From Gammaproteobacteria bacterium (lineage in GTDB: Bacteria; Pseudomonadota; Gammaproteobacteria; UBA6429; Thiohalophilaceae): a DNA stretch of 8,008 bases. Shown in pieces: positions 1 to 6,868 of the stretch. Location: positions 1-8,008 of the forward strand of contig JAHEDA010000105.1 in assembly GCA_024641445.1 (NCBI GenBank), read 5' to 3'. How positions within the stretch are numbered: the stretch's first letter is position 1; every line of letters begins with the position of its first letter. The translations under genes and the position numbers were made by a program. Under the pieces are notes generated by a model. The model was given only the letters and a program-made list of their open reading frames with translations. It was not told where the DNA came from and searched no databases.

Positions 1-2
1 GT

Positions 3-629
3 GAGATCGCGATCCACCACGTCTCGTTGAACCCGGGGCATGGTTACGAGTCGGTCCCAGCGGACCATCCCTTACTGCTACTTCTCACCGACATCGCCGC
101 AAAACACGATATGCCGATTGATATCCACTTTGACCCCATTCCCGCGGATGTGGAGACCCCGCCGGAGTTGTCATCACCCAAGAATCCACCGCTCATGAAG
201 GAGAACGTCAAGGCCTTTGAACGCCTGCTTGAGCATAACCCCAAGGCAAAAATTGTCTGGGCCCATGCCGGCTCCGACCCGGTGGGTTTTTACACCGTTG
301 ACCTAGTGAGAAGACTCATGGAAAGACACCCAAACCTCTATTGCAGCGTACGCACCACCTTCAAGCGTAACCACCCCATGCGCCACCCCGTGCGAGGGAT
401 TAGTCGTGACTGGGTCAATCTCCTGAAGGATTTCCCTGACCGCTTTGTGATGGGTACCGACAGTTTTGTAATTACCCCTGATTACACGGGTCCCAGCGGG
501 CCTGAGGTCCTGTCGCAAAATTCTTGGGTACAACGCGAGGGGGCGAAGGCAGTGCTGGCGTATCTCGATGCCGAATTGGCCCGGAAAATCGGTCGGGAGA
601 ATGCTATTCGAATTTATCACCTACAGTAG
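3..629 (+). CDS. Amidohydrolase-2 family metal-dependent hydrolase, 5'-partial (C-terminal ~208 residues)
   Basis: The frame is open from the window edge, so the true start lies upstream; the TTG at 27 is simply an internal Leu codon. The visible part fits the C-terminal half of a TIM-barrel amidohydrolase (Amidohydro_2 type). There is a strand ending in IDIHFD with His at 126-128, a strand ending in VWAHAGSDP with His at 264-266, and MGTDSF with Asp at 459-461. The chain ends in the family-like helix NAIRIYHL. In this superfamily such His and Asp residues sit at the barrel mouth and bind the catalytic metal or activate water. The N-terminal HxH motif would lie outside the window. The substrate cannot be read from the sequence; hydrolases and decarboxylases share this fold. 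No signal peptide can be judged. The next gene starts 120 bp downstream on the same strand, so co-transcription is possible but not shown. The family call is fairly secure, the activity is not. Confidence 0.82.
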   Translation, partial: EIAIHHVSLNPGHGYESVPADHPLLLLLTDIAAKHDMPIDIHFDPIPADVETPPELSSPKNPPLMKENVKAFERLLEHNPKAKIVWAHAGSDPVGFYTVDLVRRLMERHPNLYCSVRTTFKRNHPMRHPVRGISRDWVNLLKDFPDRFVMGTDSFVITPDYTGPSGPEVLSQNSWVQREGAKAVLAYLDAELARKIGRENAIRIYHLQ

Positions 630-632
630 GTG
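618..632. repeat. 15-bp perfect inverted repeat across the hydrolase stop codon
   Basis: CACCTAC and GTAGGTG are exact inverted repeats around a single central A. The TAG stop (627-629) lies inside the right arm. As RNA it could form only a 5-bp stem with a 5-nt loop, and no T-tract follows, so it is a poor intrinsic terminator. Confidence 0.5.
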
Positions 633-736
633 GTGCTCAAAATCTGGACTTGGTCTAGCTTCTGCGTAAGGAAGGTGTGCACAGCTATCAAGTCCATGAT
701 AAAAATGCCGAAATACTCACCATGACGCACCGTCAG

Positions 737-744
737 AAAAGGAG
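737..744 (+). promoter_or_regulatory. Ribosome-binding site fixing the ATG 750 start
   Basis: AAAAGGAG ends 5 nt before ATG 750. A GTG at 744 is in the same frame but overlaps this Shine-Dalgarno sequence, so ATG 750 is the better start. Confidence 0.7.
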
Positions 745-749
745 TGACT

Positions 750-1190
750 ATGGGCCTATTGGATTGGCTGAAACTGCGGAATAGCGGAGATACCACCGCC
801 GTTCTGACCTTTAATAAAGGTGAAGAAGAGCTTGCGGGCCTGAACCTCAAGCAGGTTATCGATGCCCACATGGCCTGGCGGGTGCGACTGGAGGCCGTGC
901 TCAATGGCACCAGTACCGAGCGCCTGGAGGTGTCGCAGATCGCCCCCGACAACCTGTGTATCCTGGGCAAGTGGCTCTACGGACCGGGTAAGACCTCCTT
1001 CGGAACAACGCCGCAGTATGAAAAACTTCGAACGATCCACGCCACCTTTCACACCACGGCGGCGGGAATCCTGGCTGACTATCACCGTGGTGATAAGGTG
1101 GGTGCAGCACGGGTGTTAGGCGGGGACTTCCGGAAGATGTCTGACCGAATTCAGTTGGAGTTGGTGCGACTCTACGCCAGCAAGAAATAG
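750..1190 (+). CDS. Stand-alone CZB (chemoreceptor zinc-binding) domain protein
   Basis: This 146-aa soluble protein consists almost wholly of a CZB domain. The expected ligand pattern is complete: His40 in AHMAW, Cys70 in the signature CILGKWLYGPG, and His97 and His101 in IHATFH. In characterised CZB proteins the same 3-His/1-Cys set binds zinc very tightly and controls an attached effector, as in the diguanylate cyclase DgcZ and some cytoplasmic chemoreceptors. Here no GGDEF, methyl-accepting or other output domain is present; only about 30 residues precede the domain (WLKLRNSGDTTAVLTFNKGE), rich in polar residues. There is no signal peptide, so it should act in the cytoplasm. It may sense zinc or oxidants and signal by binding a partner protein; that is inference. 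The neighbours (a hydrolase and a DUF202 protein) do not name the partner. The start at ATG 750 is supported by a well-placed AGGAG. Confidence 0.9.
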   Translation: MGLLDWLKLRNSGDTTAVLTFNKGEEELAGLNLKQVIDAHMAWRVRLEAVLNGTSTERLEVSQIAPDNLCILGKWLYGPGKTSFGTTPQYEKLRTIHATFHTTAAGILADYHRGDKVGAARVLGGDFRKMSDRIQLELVRLYASKK

Positions 1191-1223
1191 CACAAACTGT
1201 GCTTGACCCACGCGTGGGCTTTT
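1189..1223 (+). terminator. Possible intrinsic terminator after the CZB gene (two tandem hairpins)
   Basis: The first hairpin is AGCACA/TGTGCT (1189-1194 with 1198-1203, 3-nt loop), beginning inside the stop codon. The second is the 12-bp palindrome CCCACGCGTGGG at 1207-1218, giving a short G+C-rich stem followed by CTTTT. The T-tract is only four bases, so the strength is doubtful. Confidence 0.4.
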
Positions 1224-1307
1224 GAAGGGTGGTAATGTACTGCGTGCTCGACTGTGTATGAGTATTCTCCCTGTTTGTATATTTCGGTTACTTACAATTA
1301 CTGCGAT

Positions 1308-1313
1308 GGGAGG
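1308..1313 (+). promoter_or_regulatory. Ribosome-binding site fixing the ATG 1320 start
   Basis: GGGAGG ends 6 nt before ATG 1320. The frame is open back to an ATG at 1254... region near position 1257, but those upstream residues do not resemble the family and lack this spacing, so 1320 is the preferred start. Confidence 0.65.
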
Positions 1314-1319
1314 ATACGC

Positions 1320-1691
1320 ATGTCGGACCTGAATGACCCCCGAGTACTCTTTGCCGCCGAGCGTACCCTGCTGGCCTGGAATCGTACGAGTATCTCGCTG
1401 ATGGTCTTTGGCTTCGTGGTGGAGCGCTTTGGGCTTTATCTTGAATTGAGTGGTCGACAGGAGGTCAAGTTCTTCCAGCGCGACATCTCGTTTTTCATCG
1501 GTATCTCATGCATCCTGCTGGCCGCCATTGTCTCGCTCTATTCCATCAGACAGCACAGGCAAATACTCAAGAGTTTAAAGCCTGCTGAGGTTCCATCAGG
1601 CTACAATCTTTTAGCGGGTATGGTATTCAATGGCGTTATTGCTTTTCTTGGCCTGGTTTTGTGTATCTATCTGACCCGCGAGTTTATCTAA
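1320..1691 (+). CDS. DUF202 family (YidH-like) inner-membrane protein
   Basis: This is a 123-aa protein with the DUF202 N-terminal signature DPRVLFAAERTLLAWNRT (residues 6-23), in which the ERTxLAWxRT core is the family hallmark. Three hydrophobic segments follow: about residues 23-42, 57-76 and 97-118. The usual family size and three-helix layout are matched, so the gene appears intact. Its function is not established; DUF202 proteins are small inner-membrane proteins, and some relatives form part of larger polyphosphate-related membrane proteins in eukaryotes. No such partner is seen here. It starts 129 bp after the CZB gene, with a possible terminator between, so it may have its own promoter. 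Start choice: ATG 1320 has a good GGGAGG and begins just before the conserved signature, whereas in-frame upstream extension adds about 22 unconserved residues. Confidence 0.85.
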   Translation: MSDLNDPRVLFAAERTLLAWNRTSISLMVFGFVVERFGLYLELSGRQEVKFFQRDISFFIGISCILLAAIVSLYSIRQHRQILKSLKPAEVPSGYNLLAGMVFNGVIAFLGLVLCIYLTREFI

Positions 1692-2161
1692 TGGGTAGTT
1701 TAACCCTGCAATTATTTAATGAGGCAATAGTCCGTTGTGAGCTGTTACCCATGCCTTCCAGAAACGGTCCGCCGTTGGAAAAGTTATTTTGGATTTATGG
1801 CTCTTAATGTTAACGGAGGCATTTATCAGAATAATAAATATCAAAATATGAGGATATGGATACTCATACATGACAGAGCATAAGGGGCAGTAAGCACTGC
1901 CGGTCCTAGGCTACATATGCTTATTGGCAATGATAGTCTGACCAAGGCCTGTAATCTACACCGCAATCTTGATGATGGGCGTGTGAGCCTGATCGAGACA
2001 GTGGCAGTAAAACCAGGCAAATAAAAATATTTACATTGTGGTCCAGTCGTTGAGCAGGGTGATTGTCGGGCTCGAATTGTGACGGAATCATATCTTGAAT
2101 TTTAGTATTCGTATGGATTGCATCCCACGTTACGTTGGGCCAGGTCAGGAACAAAATATAA
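1692..2161. other. 470-bp spacer without an intact gene
   Basis: No intact gene was found. The left part is A+T-rich, especially 1815-1870. It contains a small hairpin AACGG-TCCG-CCGTT (1763-1776) with a UNCG-like loop and a weak 6-bp inverted repeat TATGAG/CTCATA (1847-1852 with 1863-1868). The right part (1956-2154) has a possible decayed coding fragment on the minus strand, listed separately. It must also carry the leader of the transporter gene at 2162, but no convincing -35/-10 pair was seen. Confidence 0.5.
1956..2154 (-). pseudogene. Possible decayed C-terminal end of a multicopper oxidase-like (cupredoxin) protein
   Basis: On the minus strand one frame reads TWPNVTWDAIHTNTKIQ and then SQFEPDN, which looks coding. 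Another frame, entered near position 2020, reads AWFYCHCLDQAHTPIIKIAV and stops at 1958-1956. The latter resembles the end of multicopper oxidases, where a W-x-x-HCH-x3-H copper motif precedes a Met/Leu axial ligand and the last strand. Here the motif is damaged: the expected HCH-x3-H reads as CHC-x3-A. The two stretches are in different frames and a stop codon (TAA) precedes the second, so any gene would be broken. The resemblance is short and was judged by eye; chance is a real alternative. Confidence 0.2.
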
Positions 2162-4831
2162 ATGTCAATGCGCCAACTATTTTACCGGCTCTTCATGCTC
2201 TACCCCGGTGAGGGGCGGACTGTTATATACCTGTACGCACTTGCAGGATTGATTGGCATTGGTATGTCGGTGGGGCAGACTTCCAGTGACGCCCTGTTTT
2301 TTAAGCTGTATGGTGTCGATTATCTACCGTATATGTTTGCCCTGATTGCGATCACACTGATTCCAGTAAGTTTACTCTATGCAGCCTTTGTTGATCGCCT
2401 GATGCCGCACCGCATGTTAGCGCACATGTTGTTCTGCTTCGGTGCAGTGGTAATGCTTGCGTGGATGCTGATGCAGAGTGCGATGAGTCACACTGGCATT
2501 GCGCTTTATTTTATCGCCTACGGTGTCATCTCAGAGTTATTACTAACGCATTTCTATTTTTACACGGTGAGTTTTTTCGATGCCCAGCAGGCCAAACGCC
2601 TGATGCCGTCGATTCTCGCGGTTTCCTTGCTGGGGCGAGCGTTGGGTGGTGTTTTTGTGGGTGCGGTGGGTTCGATTATTACCATTCAACATAGTGCGCT
2701 CGTATGGGCCGCCTGTGTAGGTGGGGCACTGGGGATGGTGGCCTGGCGTCACCGAGGCGAACCAAGCTGTAATAGCCTCCGGGCAGGGCGGGCGACCAAA
2801 CCTTCACAGATGGTGCGTGAGGGGATCATGTTTGCGCGGCAATCTCGCCTAGTCCGCGTTTCTGCACTGAGTTTGTTATTGCTGGTGATGTTGCTTTGCG
2901 TACAGGAATTTTTGGTGGGAAAGATTTTTGTTCAGTTTTATCCGGATGAAAAAAAGCTGGCTGCCTTTTTTGGCTGGTTCTCCGCCTCACTTAACGTGAG
3001 CGTGCTTGTAGTCCAGTTATTACTGTCTGGTCGGATGATCCGATATTTTGGTTTGAAGACCATGAATCTGGTCTATCCCGTGAGCACCCTGTTCACTTTC
3101 GGCATGCTGGCGCTGAGTGCAAGTTATTTTTCCGGGGTACTCGGGCGAATCAATACTCGCGGCATGTTGCCTGGGTTTCGCAACTCTGTTGCGGGTTTAT
3201 TTCTGCAGGCCTTACCCAGCTATATGCAAGGCAGGATTGGCGCATTGATGACGGGCTTGGTCTTGCCGGTAGGTTTGTTGGGTGCGGCGCTGTTTCTATG
3301 GTTGGTTCCGAAGAATAGTCCGCTGGAATGGATTGCGATGGCAGGGTTCGTCCTTTCGCTCGTTCTCTGCTGGCTAAAATTCAAAAAAAATGAGGCCTAC
3401 GCCGATAGCCTGGTTGAGCTGGTGGGGGATTCAGTCTTCTCAGGCGATGTTGCCATTGTCGGCAGTCTTGGCGGTATCGATAAGACCACTGCACATCGTC
3501 TGGCGGATTACTTGCTCACGGCTCAGACGCCCTCGAACATGAACAGTGTTGCCGATATGATCGAGACCCTTACCAAGGAGTACGCAGGGGTGGCCATGTT
3601 GCATGTCTATCCCGTTCTTGAGCCTAAATTCCAGACTTTACTGCTGCCTCGTATTGCGCGACTCACTCCCCCTGGCTGGGAAAATGTAGTCTTCCATGCC
3701 AGCCAAAAAGGTGATGCACACCAGGTTGAGGAGACGATGCGCTTTTTACTTGCTGAAAAATACCCACCGGTCTTGGCGCAGGCAGAGGAATGCCTGAAAA
3801 CGGCCGCGCCGAGGTTGCGTGCGTCAATCGCGGCGGCATGTCTCTACGCAGATATACAACCCTTGCAGGCCAAATCCAGGGCGGTTTTGGAAGAATTACT
3901 AGACTCTCTTGACCCTGAGGACAACTTGTCGGCGCTGGGTTCTCTGGAGGCGCTGCCATACCGGGATTTGGTACCACGTGTTCACGGGATGCTGCACAGC
4001 AAAAATGACAGGGCGCGTGCCATGGCACTGAATGTCTGGTCTGTATACCCGCAGACAACGGTAGAAGAGGCTGTAGAGATTATCGAGAGTGCCATGGCGG
4101 ATACTTCATATAGGGTTCGCACTGCGGCGCTGACGGCTGCGGCGCGACTACCGCAGACAGGTATGCCCGTGATGGACTGGTTATCACTTGCGCTGCGAGA
4201 TACGGATTATCGAGTCAGAGAGGCGGGAGCTGCCGGCGCAAAGGCCTTTATGCCAGATTCCGAGGCGGCCTGGACCAAAACACTGACACAATGCGAGGGT
4301 AACTTCGATCTTCTGACGGTGTTGATTTCCAGGTTGGCCGCCTCAGGCATCCAGAACAAGGTTGGGATTTTACACCGGGAGTTGGAGAGGCATTTGCAGC
4401 GAGCAGGTGAAAAGCTGCTTATTTTGCAGGAGCTTTCGAGTAAAGGGATGCTGGTTGCGCCTACGCAGAGGCTTTTCGGTCTTGTCTTACAGGAGGATGT
4501 CCAGCGACATCTCGATACCGTTCTACACGTATTGGGATGTTTGGATACGGGCAAGCGCATGAGTTATATACGCGCGGGACTCGCGAGTCGAAACAGACAC
4601 CTGTGGGCCAAGGCCATGGAGTCAGCCTTGCAAATCAAGAGCGAGAATCAGGTATTTCGTAAATTAGCCATACTGTATGAAGCGGTGCGAGAGGGGAGAG
4701 AGCTCGGGGGAGACCTTCCAGGTGAGGAGCACACGCTGCACGGTTGGTTAAGATGGTGCCAACGCTATGGGAGTACCTGGTTAGCCGATTGTGCAGGTTA
4801 CAGCCTGGCTGAGGATGGGGGGACAGCATGA
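2162..4831 (+). CDS. NTT/MFS-like multi-helix transporter with C-terminal HEAT-type repeat region
   Basis: This is an 889-aa integral membrane protein. Residues ~20-405 contain about ten to twelve hydrophobic helices (for example 23-38, 55-77, 88-105, 111-137, 152-173, 232-250, 268-289, 303-322, 362-381, 388-405). They are arranged like the ATP/ADP translocase (NTT) branch of the MFS-type carriers, which also occurs fused to regulatory domains. A soluble part follows. About residues 535-700 carry HEAT-like helical units, clearest at 608-626 (LHSKNDRARAMALNVW), 644-662 (MADTSYRVRTAALTAAARL) and 678-696 (LRDTDYRVREAGAAGAKAF). The extreme C-terminus (700-889) is helical and unrecognised. The substrate is unknown; nucleotide exchange is a family-based guess. 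The stop overlaps the next start (ATGA at 4828-4831), so the two genes are translationally coupled. The start at 2162 has only a weak AGGA at 2147-2150 (11-nt spacing); ATG 2168 is possible. Confidence 0.8.
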   Translation: MSMRQLFYRLFMLYPGEGRTVIYLYALAGLIGIGMSVGQTSSDALFFKLYGVDYLPYMFALIAITLIPVSLLYAAFVDRLMPHRMLAHMLFCFGAVVMLAWMLMQSAMSHTGIALYFIAYGVISELLLTHFYFYTVSFFDAQQAKRLMPSILAVSLLGRALGGVFVGAVGSIITIQHSALVWAACVGGALGMVAWRHRGEPSCNSLRAGRATKPSQMVREGIMFARQSRLVRVSALSLLLLVMLLCVQEFLVGKIFVQFYPDEKKLAAFFGWFSASLNVSVLVVQLLLSGRMIRYFGLKTMNLVYPVSTLFTFGMLALSASYFSGVLGRINTRGMLPGFRNSVAGLFLQALPSYMQGRIGALMTGLVLPVGLLGAALFLWLVPKNSPLEWIAMAGFVLSLVLCWLKFKKNEAYADSLVELVGDSVFSGDVAIVGSLGGIDKTTAHRLADYLLTAQTPSNMNSVADMIETLTKEYAGVAMLHVYPVLEPKFQTLLLPRIARLTPPGWENVVFHASQKGDAHQVEETMRFLLAEKYPPVLAQAEECLKTAAPRLRASIAAACLYADIQPLQAKSRAVLEELLDSLDPEDNLSALGSLEALPYRDLVPRVHGMLHSKNDRARAMALNVWSVYPQTTVEEAVEIIESAMADTSYRVRTAALTAAARLPQTGMPVMDWLSLALRDTDYRVREAGAAGAKAFMPDSEAAWTKTLTQCEGNFDLLTVLISRLAASGIQNKVGILHRELERHLQRAGEKLLILQELSSKGMLVAPTQRLFGLVLQEDVQRHLDTVLHVLGCLDTGKRMSYIRAGLASRNRHLWAKAMESALQIKSENQVFRKLAILYEAVREGRELGGDLPGEEHTLHGWLRWCQRYGSTWLADCAGYSLAEDGGTA

Positions 4832-5295
4832 GTATCAATTACTTTGAGCGAGTTCTGCTACTTACCCAGGTGCCGCTTTTTTCGTATTTGCGTTCTGACC
4901 AACTCAATCACCTGGCACCTTTGCTCAGACCAGTGGCATGGACAATGGGCGATTGTATCTTTGAGCTCGGTGATATTGGCCTTGAATTTTATATTCTTAC
5001 CTCCGGCCGTGTGGGTGTTTGCCTGGACCCGGATAATCAAAATGCGCTCCGGGTTTACGTGAATGAATTGGGCGTAGGTGATTGTCTGGGAGAGATGGCA
5101 CTCATGGATGATGAGCCAAGATCAGCGACTGCCTACGCGCTTGAAGACACCGAGGCACTTGCGTTAGATAAGGACAGGCTGCACGGTCTACTAATGTCTT
5201 ACCCTGAGCTTGGGATCGGTATGTTACGTGCCATGAGTCAGCGTCTGCGAGCGATTAGCGCGCGAGAGTCTGTGCACGGCAAGTCGAAGGCCTAG
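4828..5295 (+). CDS. Stand-alone cyclic-nucleotide-binding (CRP-type effector) domain protein
   Basis: This 155-aa protein covers one cNMP-binding beta-roll. N-terminal helices begin with LLTQVPLFSYL (about residues 11-21), followed by the barrel with GDCIFELGDIGLEFYILTSGR spread over 41-61. The phosphate-binding cassette runs from GDCLGEMAL (84-92) to PRSAT (97-101). The Glu of GEMAL and the Arg of PRSAT are the residues that contact the ribose and cyclic phosphate in cAMP/cGMP receptors, so ligand binding looks intact. The C-terminal helix (126-145) ends without any helix-turn-helix, so it is not a transcription factor. It overlaps the transporter stop by 4 bp (ATGA) and has a GGGGGGA 4 nt upstream of its ATG. 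Related transporters can carry this domain at their own C-terminus, so it is best read as a detached regulatory subunit of the upstream membrane protein. The bound nucleotide (cAMP, cGMP or another) is not known. Confidence 0.88.
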   Translation: MSINYFERVLLLTQVPLFSYLRSDQLNHLAPLLRPVAWTMGDCIFELGDIGLEFYILTSGRVGVCLDPDNQNALRVYVNELGVGDCLGEMALMDDEPRSATAYALEDTEALALDKDRLHGLLMSYPELGIGMLRAMSQRLRAISARESVHGKSKA

Positions 5296-5461
5296 TTTAT
5301 CGCTATCCATGCAATGTCTATCTTCTAGTGATGGTGGTTACAGTAACTTATTATATTTAACGTGCTGCAGAGGAAGGAGCCTGGCCACAGAAAATAGTCG
5401 CTGCTAATGCCCGGACCTCAACCTATTGTGACTTTATACATTCGCTTCTACGGACCGGATA

Positions 5462-5503
5462 ATCAATACTGGATACTGGACGGGATCGTCCAGCGATATT
5501 GAT
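5462..5503. repeat. Two-tier inverted repeat at the 3' end of the lipoxygenase remnant
   Basis: The outer arms ATCAATA (5462-5468) and TATTGAT (5497-5503) are perfect inverted repeats. Nested inside are CTGGACG (5476-5482) and CGTCCAG (5487-5493), also perfect, around a GGAT loop. The structure covers the stop codon of the remnant (5465-5463) and sits between convergent genes. No T-run follows on either strand, so a standard intrinsic terminator is not obvious. Confidence 0.55.
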
Positions 5504-5963
5504 CATTGTCCTTCGTGATACCAGACCCCAGTGGCATAAAATTAGGCATAGCCCTCACGGCCTTGTCGCTGATGGCCTTCAGGTCACTGTGAAAACGGAT
5601 CTGTGTGGTCAGGAGTTCTGGTGAAGTAAAGGGATAGGCGGTGTCATTCAGGTTCGGCCACATCGTCCAGGCCGAGAAGAACATCTCTTGTGCCATCTCG
5701 GTGCGGTATACATCATCGGGGTCGCATACCTCACTGACATACTGTATGGCATCGCCGCTGGCGCCATAGGTCGGTGGCTTGTGTCGGCGGACCCGCAGGA
5801 ATTTGTACGCGGTGGGAATGTCATTGGCAAAACCGAAGTGGTCGGCGCCGTGCGATACGGTCACGTCCCACATGTAGATCGCCAGCGCCTTGGCCAGCAT
5901 ACCGGGTGCGCTGTTGTTGCCGACAATAGAGGTTAGTGGATAAGATTTAACAAAAATAATTTT
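5463..5963 (-). pseudogene. 5'-truncated lipoxygenase remnant (C-terminal ~166 residues)
   Basis: The frame runs from a stop at 5966-5964 to a TGA at 5465-5463; the first ATG is at 5900 with no ribosome-binding site, so this is best read as a gene that lost its 5' part. The readable protein matches the end of a lipoxygenase catalytic domain. VTVSHGADHFGF (about residues 34-45) fits the iron-ligand helix, with His38 (codon 5852-5850) at the third-His position and His42 (5840-5838) at the position that is His in mammalian 15-LOX and Asn in plant enzymes. IPTAYKFLRVRRHKPPT follows as the usual Pro-rich loop. FHSDLKAISDKAV precedes the closing WTIPSSIQY, which parallels the plant ending IPNSISI. 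The first two His ligands and roughly three quarters of a 600+-residue enzyme are missing, so catalysis is not expected. The luxR-type gene ends only about 18 bp upstream, on the same strand. A short expressed protein from ATG 5900 (145 aa) cannot be ruled out. Confidence 0.65.
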
Positions 5964-5981
5964 CTACGCAACTACTCATGA

Positions 5982-6860
5982 CTATTGCTTAGGTGAGTTG
6001 AGCCACAGGGCCATCAGCTTCGTACGTCCACTTACACCATACTTATTATATATACTCACACAGTACTGATGAGCACTGCCGGGGGTAATCTCAAATTGAG
6101 CTGCAATCTCTTTTTCGGTATTTCCTGCCAGTAGACGGCACAGTACTCGATGCTCTGTGGAGGTAAGCGACACTTGGGAAACACCCAGGCCGTGGCTTAC
6201 CAACGCCTGGCGATGAAACCACTTGAGACCTCGCAGATACTGTCCTGCCGCCCTGATCTCTTCCTCCGCAAAACTCCGCCTCTCGCCGACCTTGTCTATC
6301 ACGAAACAGGATTCAGTTGTAGACGTCACCGGGAATACCACCCAAAGACGGTCGTAGATATTGGTCTGCCGATAAAAATAATCGTAATGTTGGGTCTGCT
6401 GGAATGCCTCAAGCTTGACAAGGTCGCCGCTCTGTAATTGATGTATGCGGAAACGTCCGGCGTGAGAAACGACTGCTCGGCTAGTGTCACCCATGGGGTC
6501 ATCCAGATTCTGCATGGTTTTGTAGCGCTCAACTTCACTCGCAGTGTTAACTGGAGCCAAACGTTCAATCGCGCCCATACGCCACCCGTTTAAGAGATCG
6601 CCCGCTGAGTAGGGCTTCACCCCTAAATCAAAATAGGCTCCTGAACGTCGGCCCCTTACGGGATTACAGTCAGGGTCATGGTGCACTATACCGAACCAGC
6701 ACGCATCATCTGCCCCCGTCAGCTTGCAAAGTGCTTGCATGCAGTGTGTTAGCGCCTTGCCTATGTTTGCCGGGCCGTAATCGGCCAATTCATCCCAGCG
6801 TTGATGCATTTCTTCTAAAGCATATTCATCTTCTGAGTAGCTAATGCTATCTAGTGGCAT
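5982..6860 (-). CDS. LuxR-type HTH transcriptional regulator
   Basis: This is a 292-aa regulator from ATG 6860. The C-terminal LuxR/GerE helix-turn-helix covers about residues 232-288: LTSTEHRVLCRLLAGNTEKEIAAQ, then the recognition-helix region SAHQYC and YNKYGVSGRTKLMALWL. It belongs to a LuxR branch with HQY where classical members have the VKxH pattern. The N-terminal ~200 residues (QRWDELADYGPANIG, a WFG motif near 55, DRLWVVFPV near 170) form a probable sensor domain with no recognised ligand; it is not a clear autoinducer domain and no receiver phosphorylation site was seen. The start is uncertain. ATG 6860 has AGAGAGG with 8-nt spacing. An in-frame GTG at 6965 would add 35 residues, but its GGAGG is only 3 nt away and the added sequence looks non-conserved. 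It is divergent from the secreted-protein gene, and the lipoxygenase remnant lies just downstream. Confidence 0.85.
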   Translation of the reverse strand: MPLDSISYSEDEYALEEMHQRWDELADYGPANIGKALTHCMQALCKLTGADDACWFGIVHHDPDCNPVRGRRSGAYFDLGVKPYSAGDLLNGWRMGAIERLAPVNTASEVERYKTMQNLDDPMGDTSRAVVSHAGRFRIHQLQSGDLVKLEAFQQTQHYDYFYRQTNIYDRLWVVFPVTSTTESCFVIDKVGERRSFAEEEIRAAGQYLRGLKWFHRQALVSHGLGVSQVSLTSTEHRVLCRLLAGNTEKEIAAQFEITPGSAHQYCVSIYNKYGVSGRTKLMALWLNSPKQ

Positions 6861-6868
6861 ATCTTTAG

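Noticed and set aside
303..620. Antisense reading frame within the amidohydrolase gene
   Set aside because: It opposes a strong coding frame with family motifs, and its translation shows no domain-like features.
2077..2094. CRP-like site TGTGA...TCATA upstream of the transporter
   Set aside because: Only one half-site (TGTGA at 2078-2082) is good; the other half is imperfect and the spacing is 5 rather than 6 bp.
3663..4058. Antisense reading frame inside the HEAT region of the transporter
   Set aside because: It is Pro/His/Arg-rich, lacks a ribosome-binding site and is explained as the shadow of the coding frame opposite.
5688..5936. Plus-strand reading frame opposite the lipoxygenase remnant
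   Set aside because: The minus-strand frame carries lipoxygenase motifs, whereas this one has no recognisable features or start signal.
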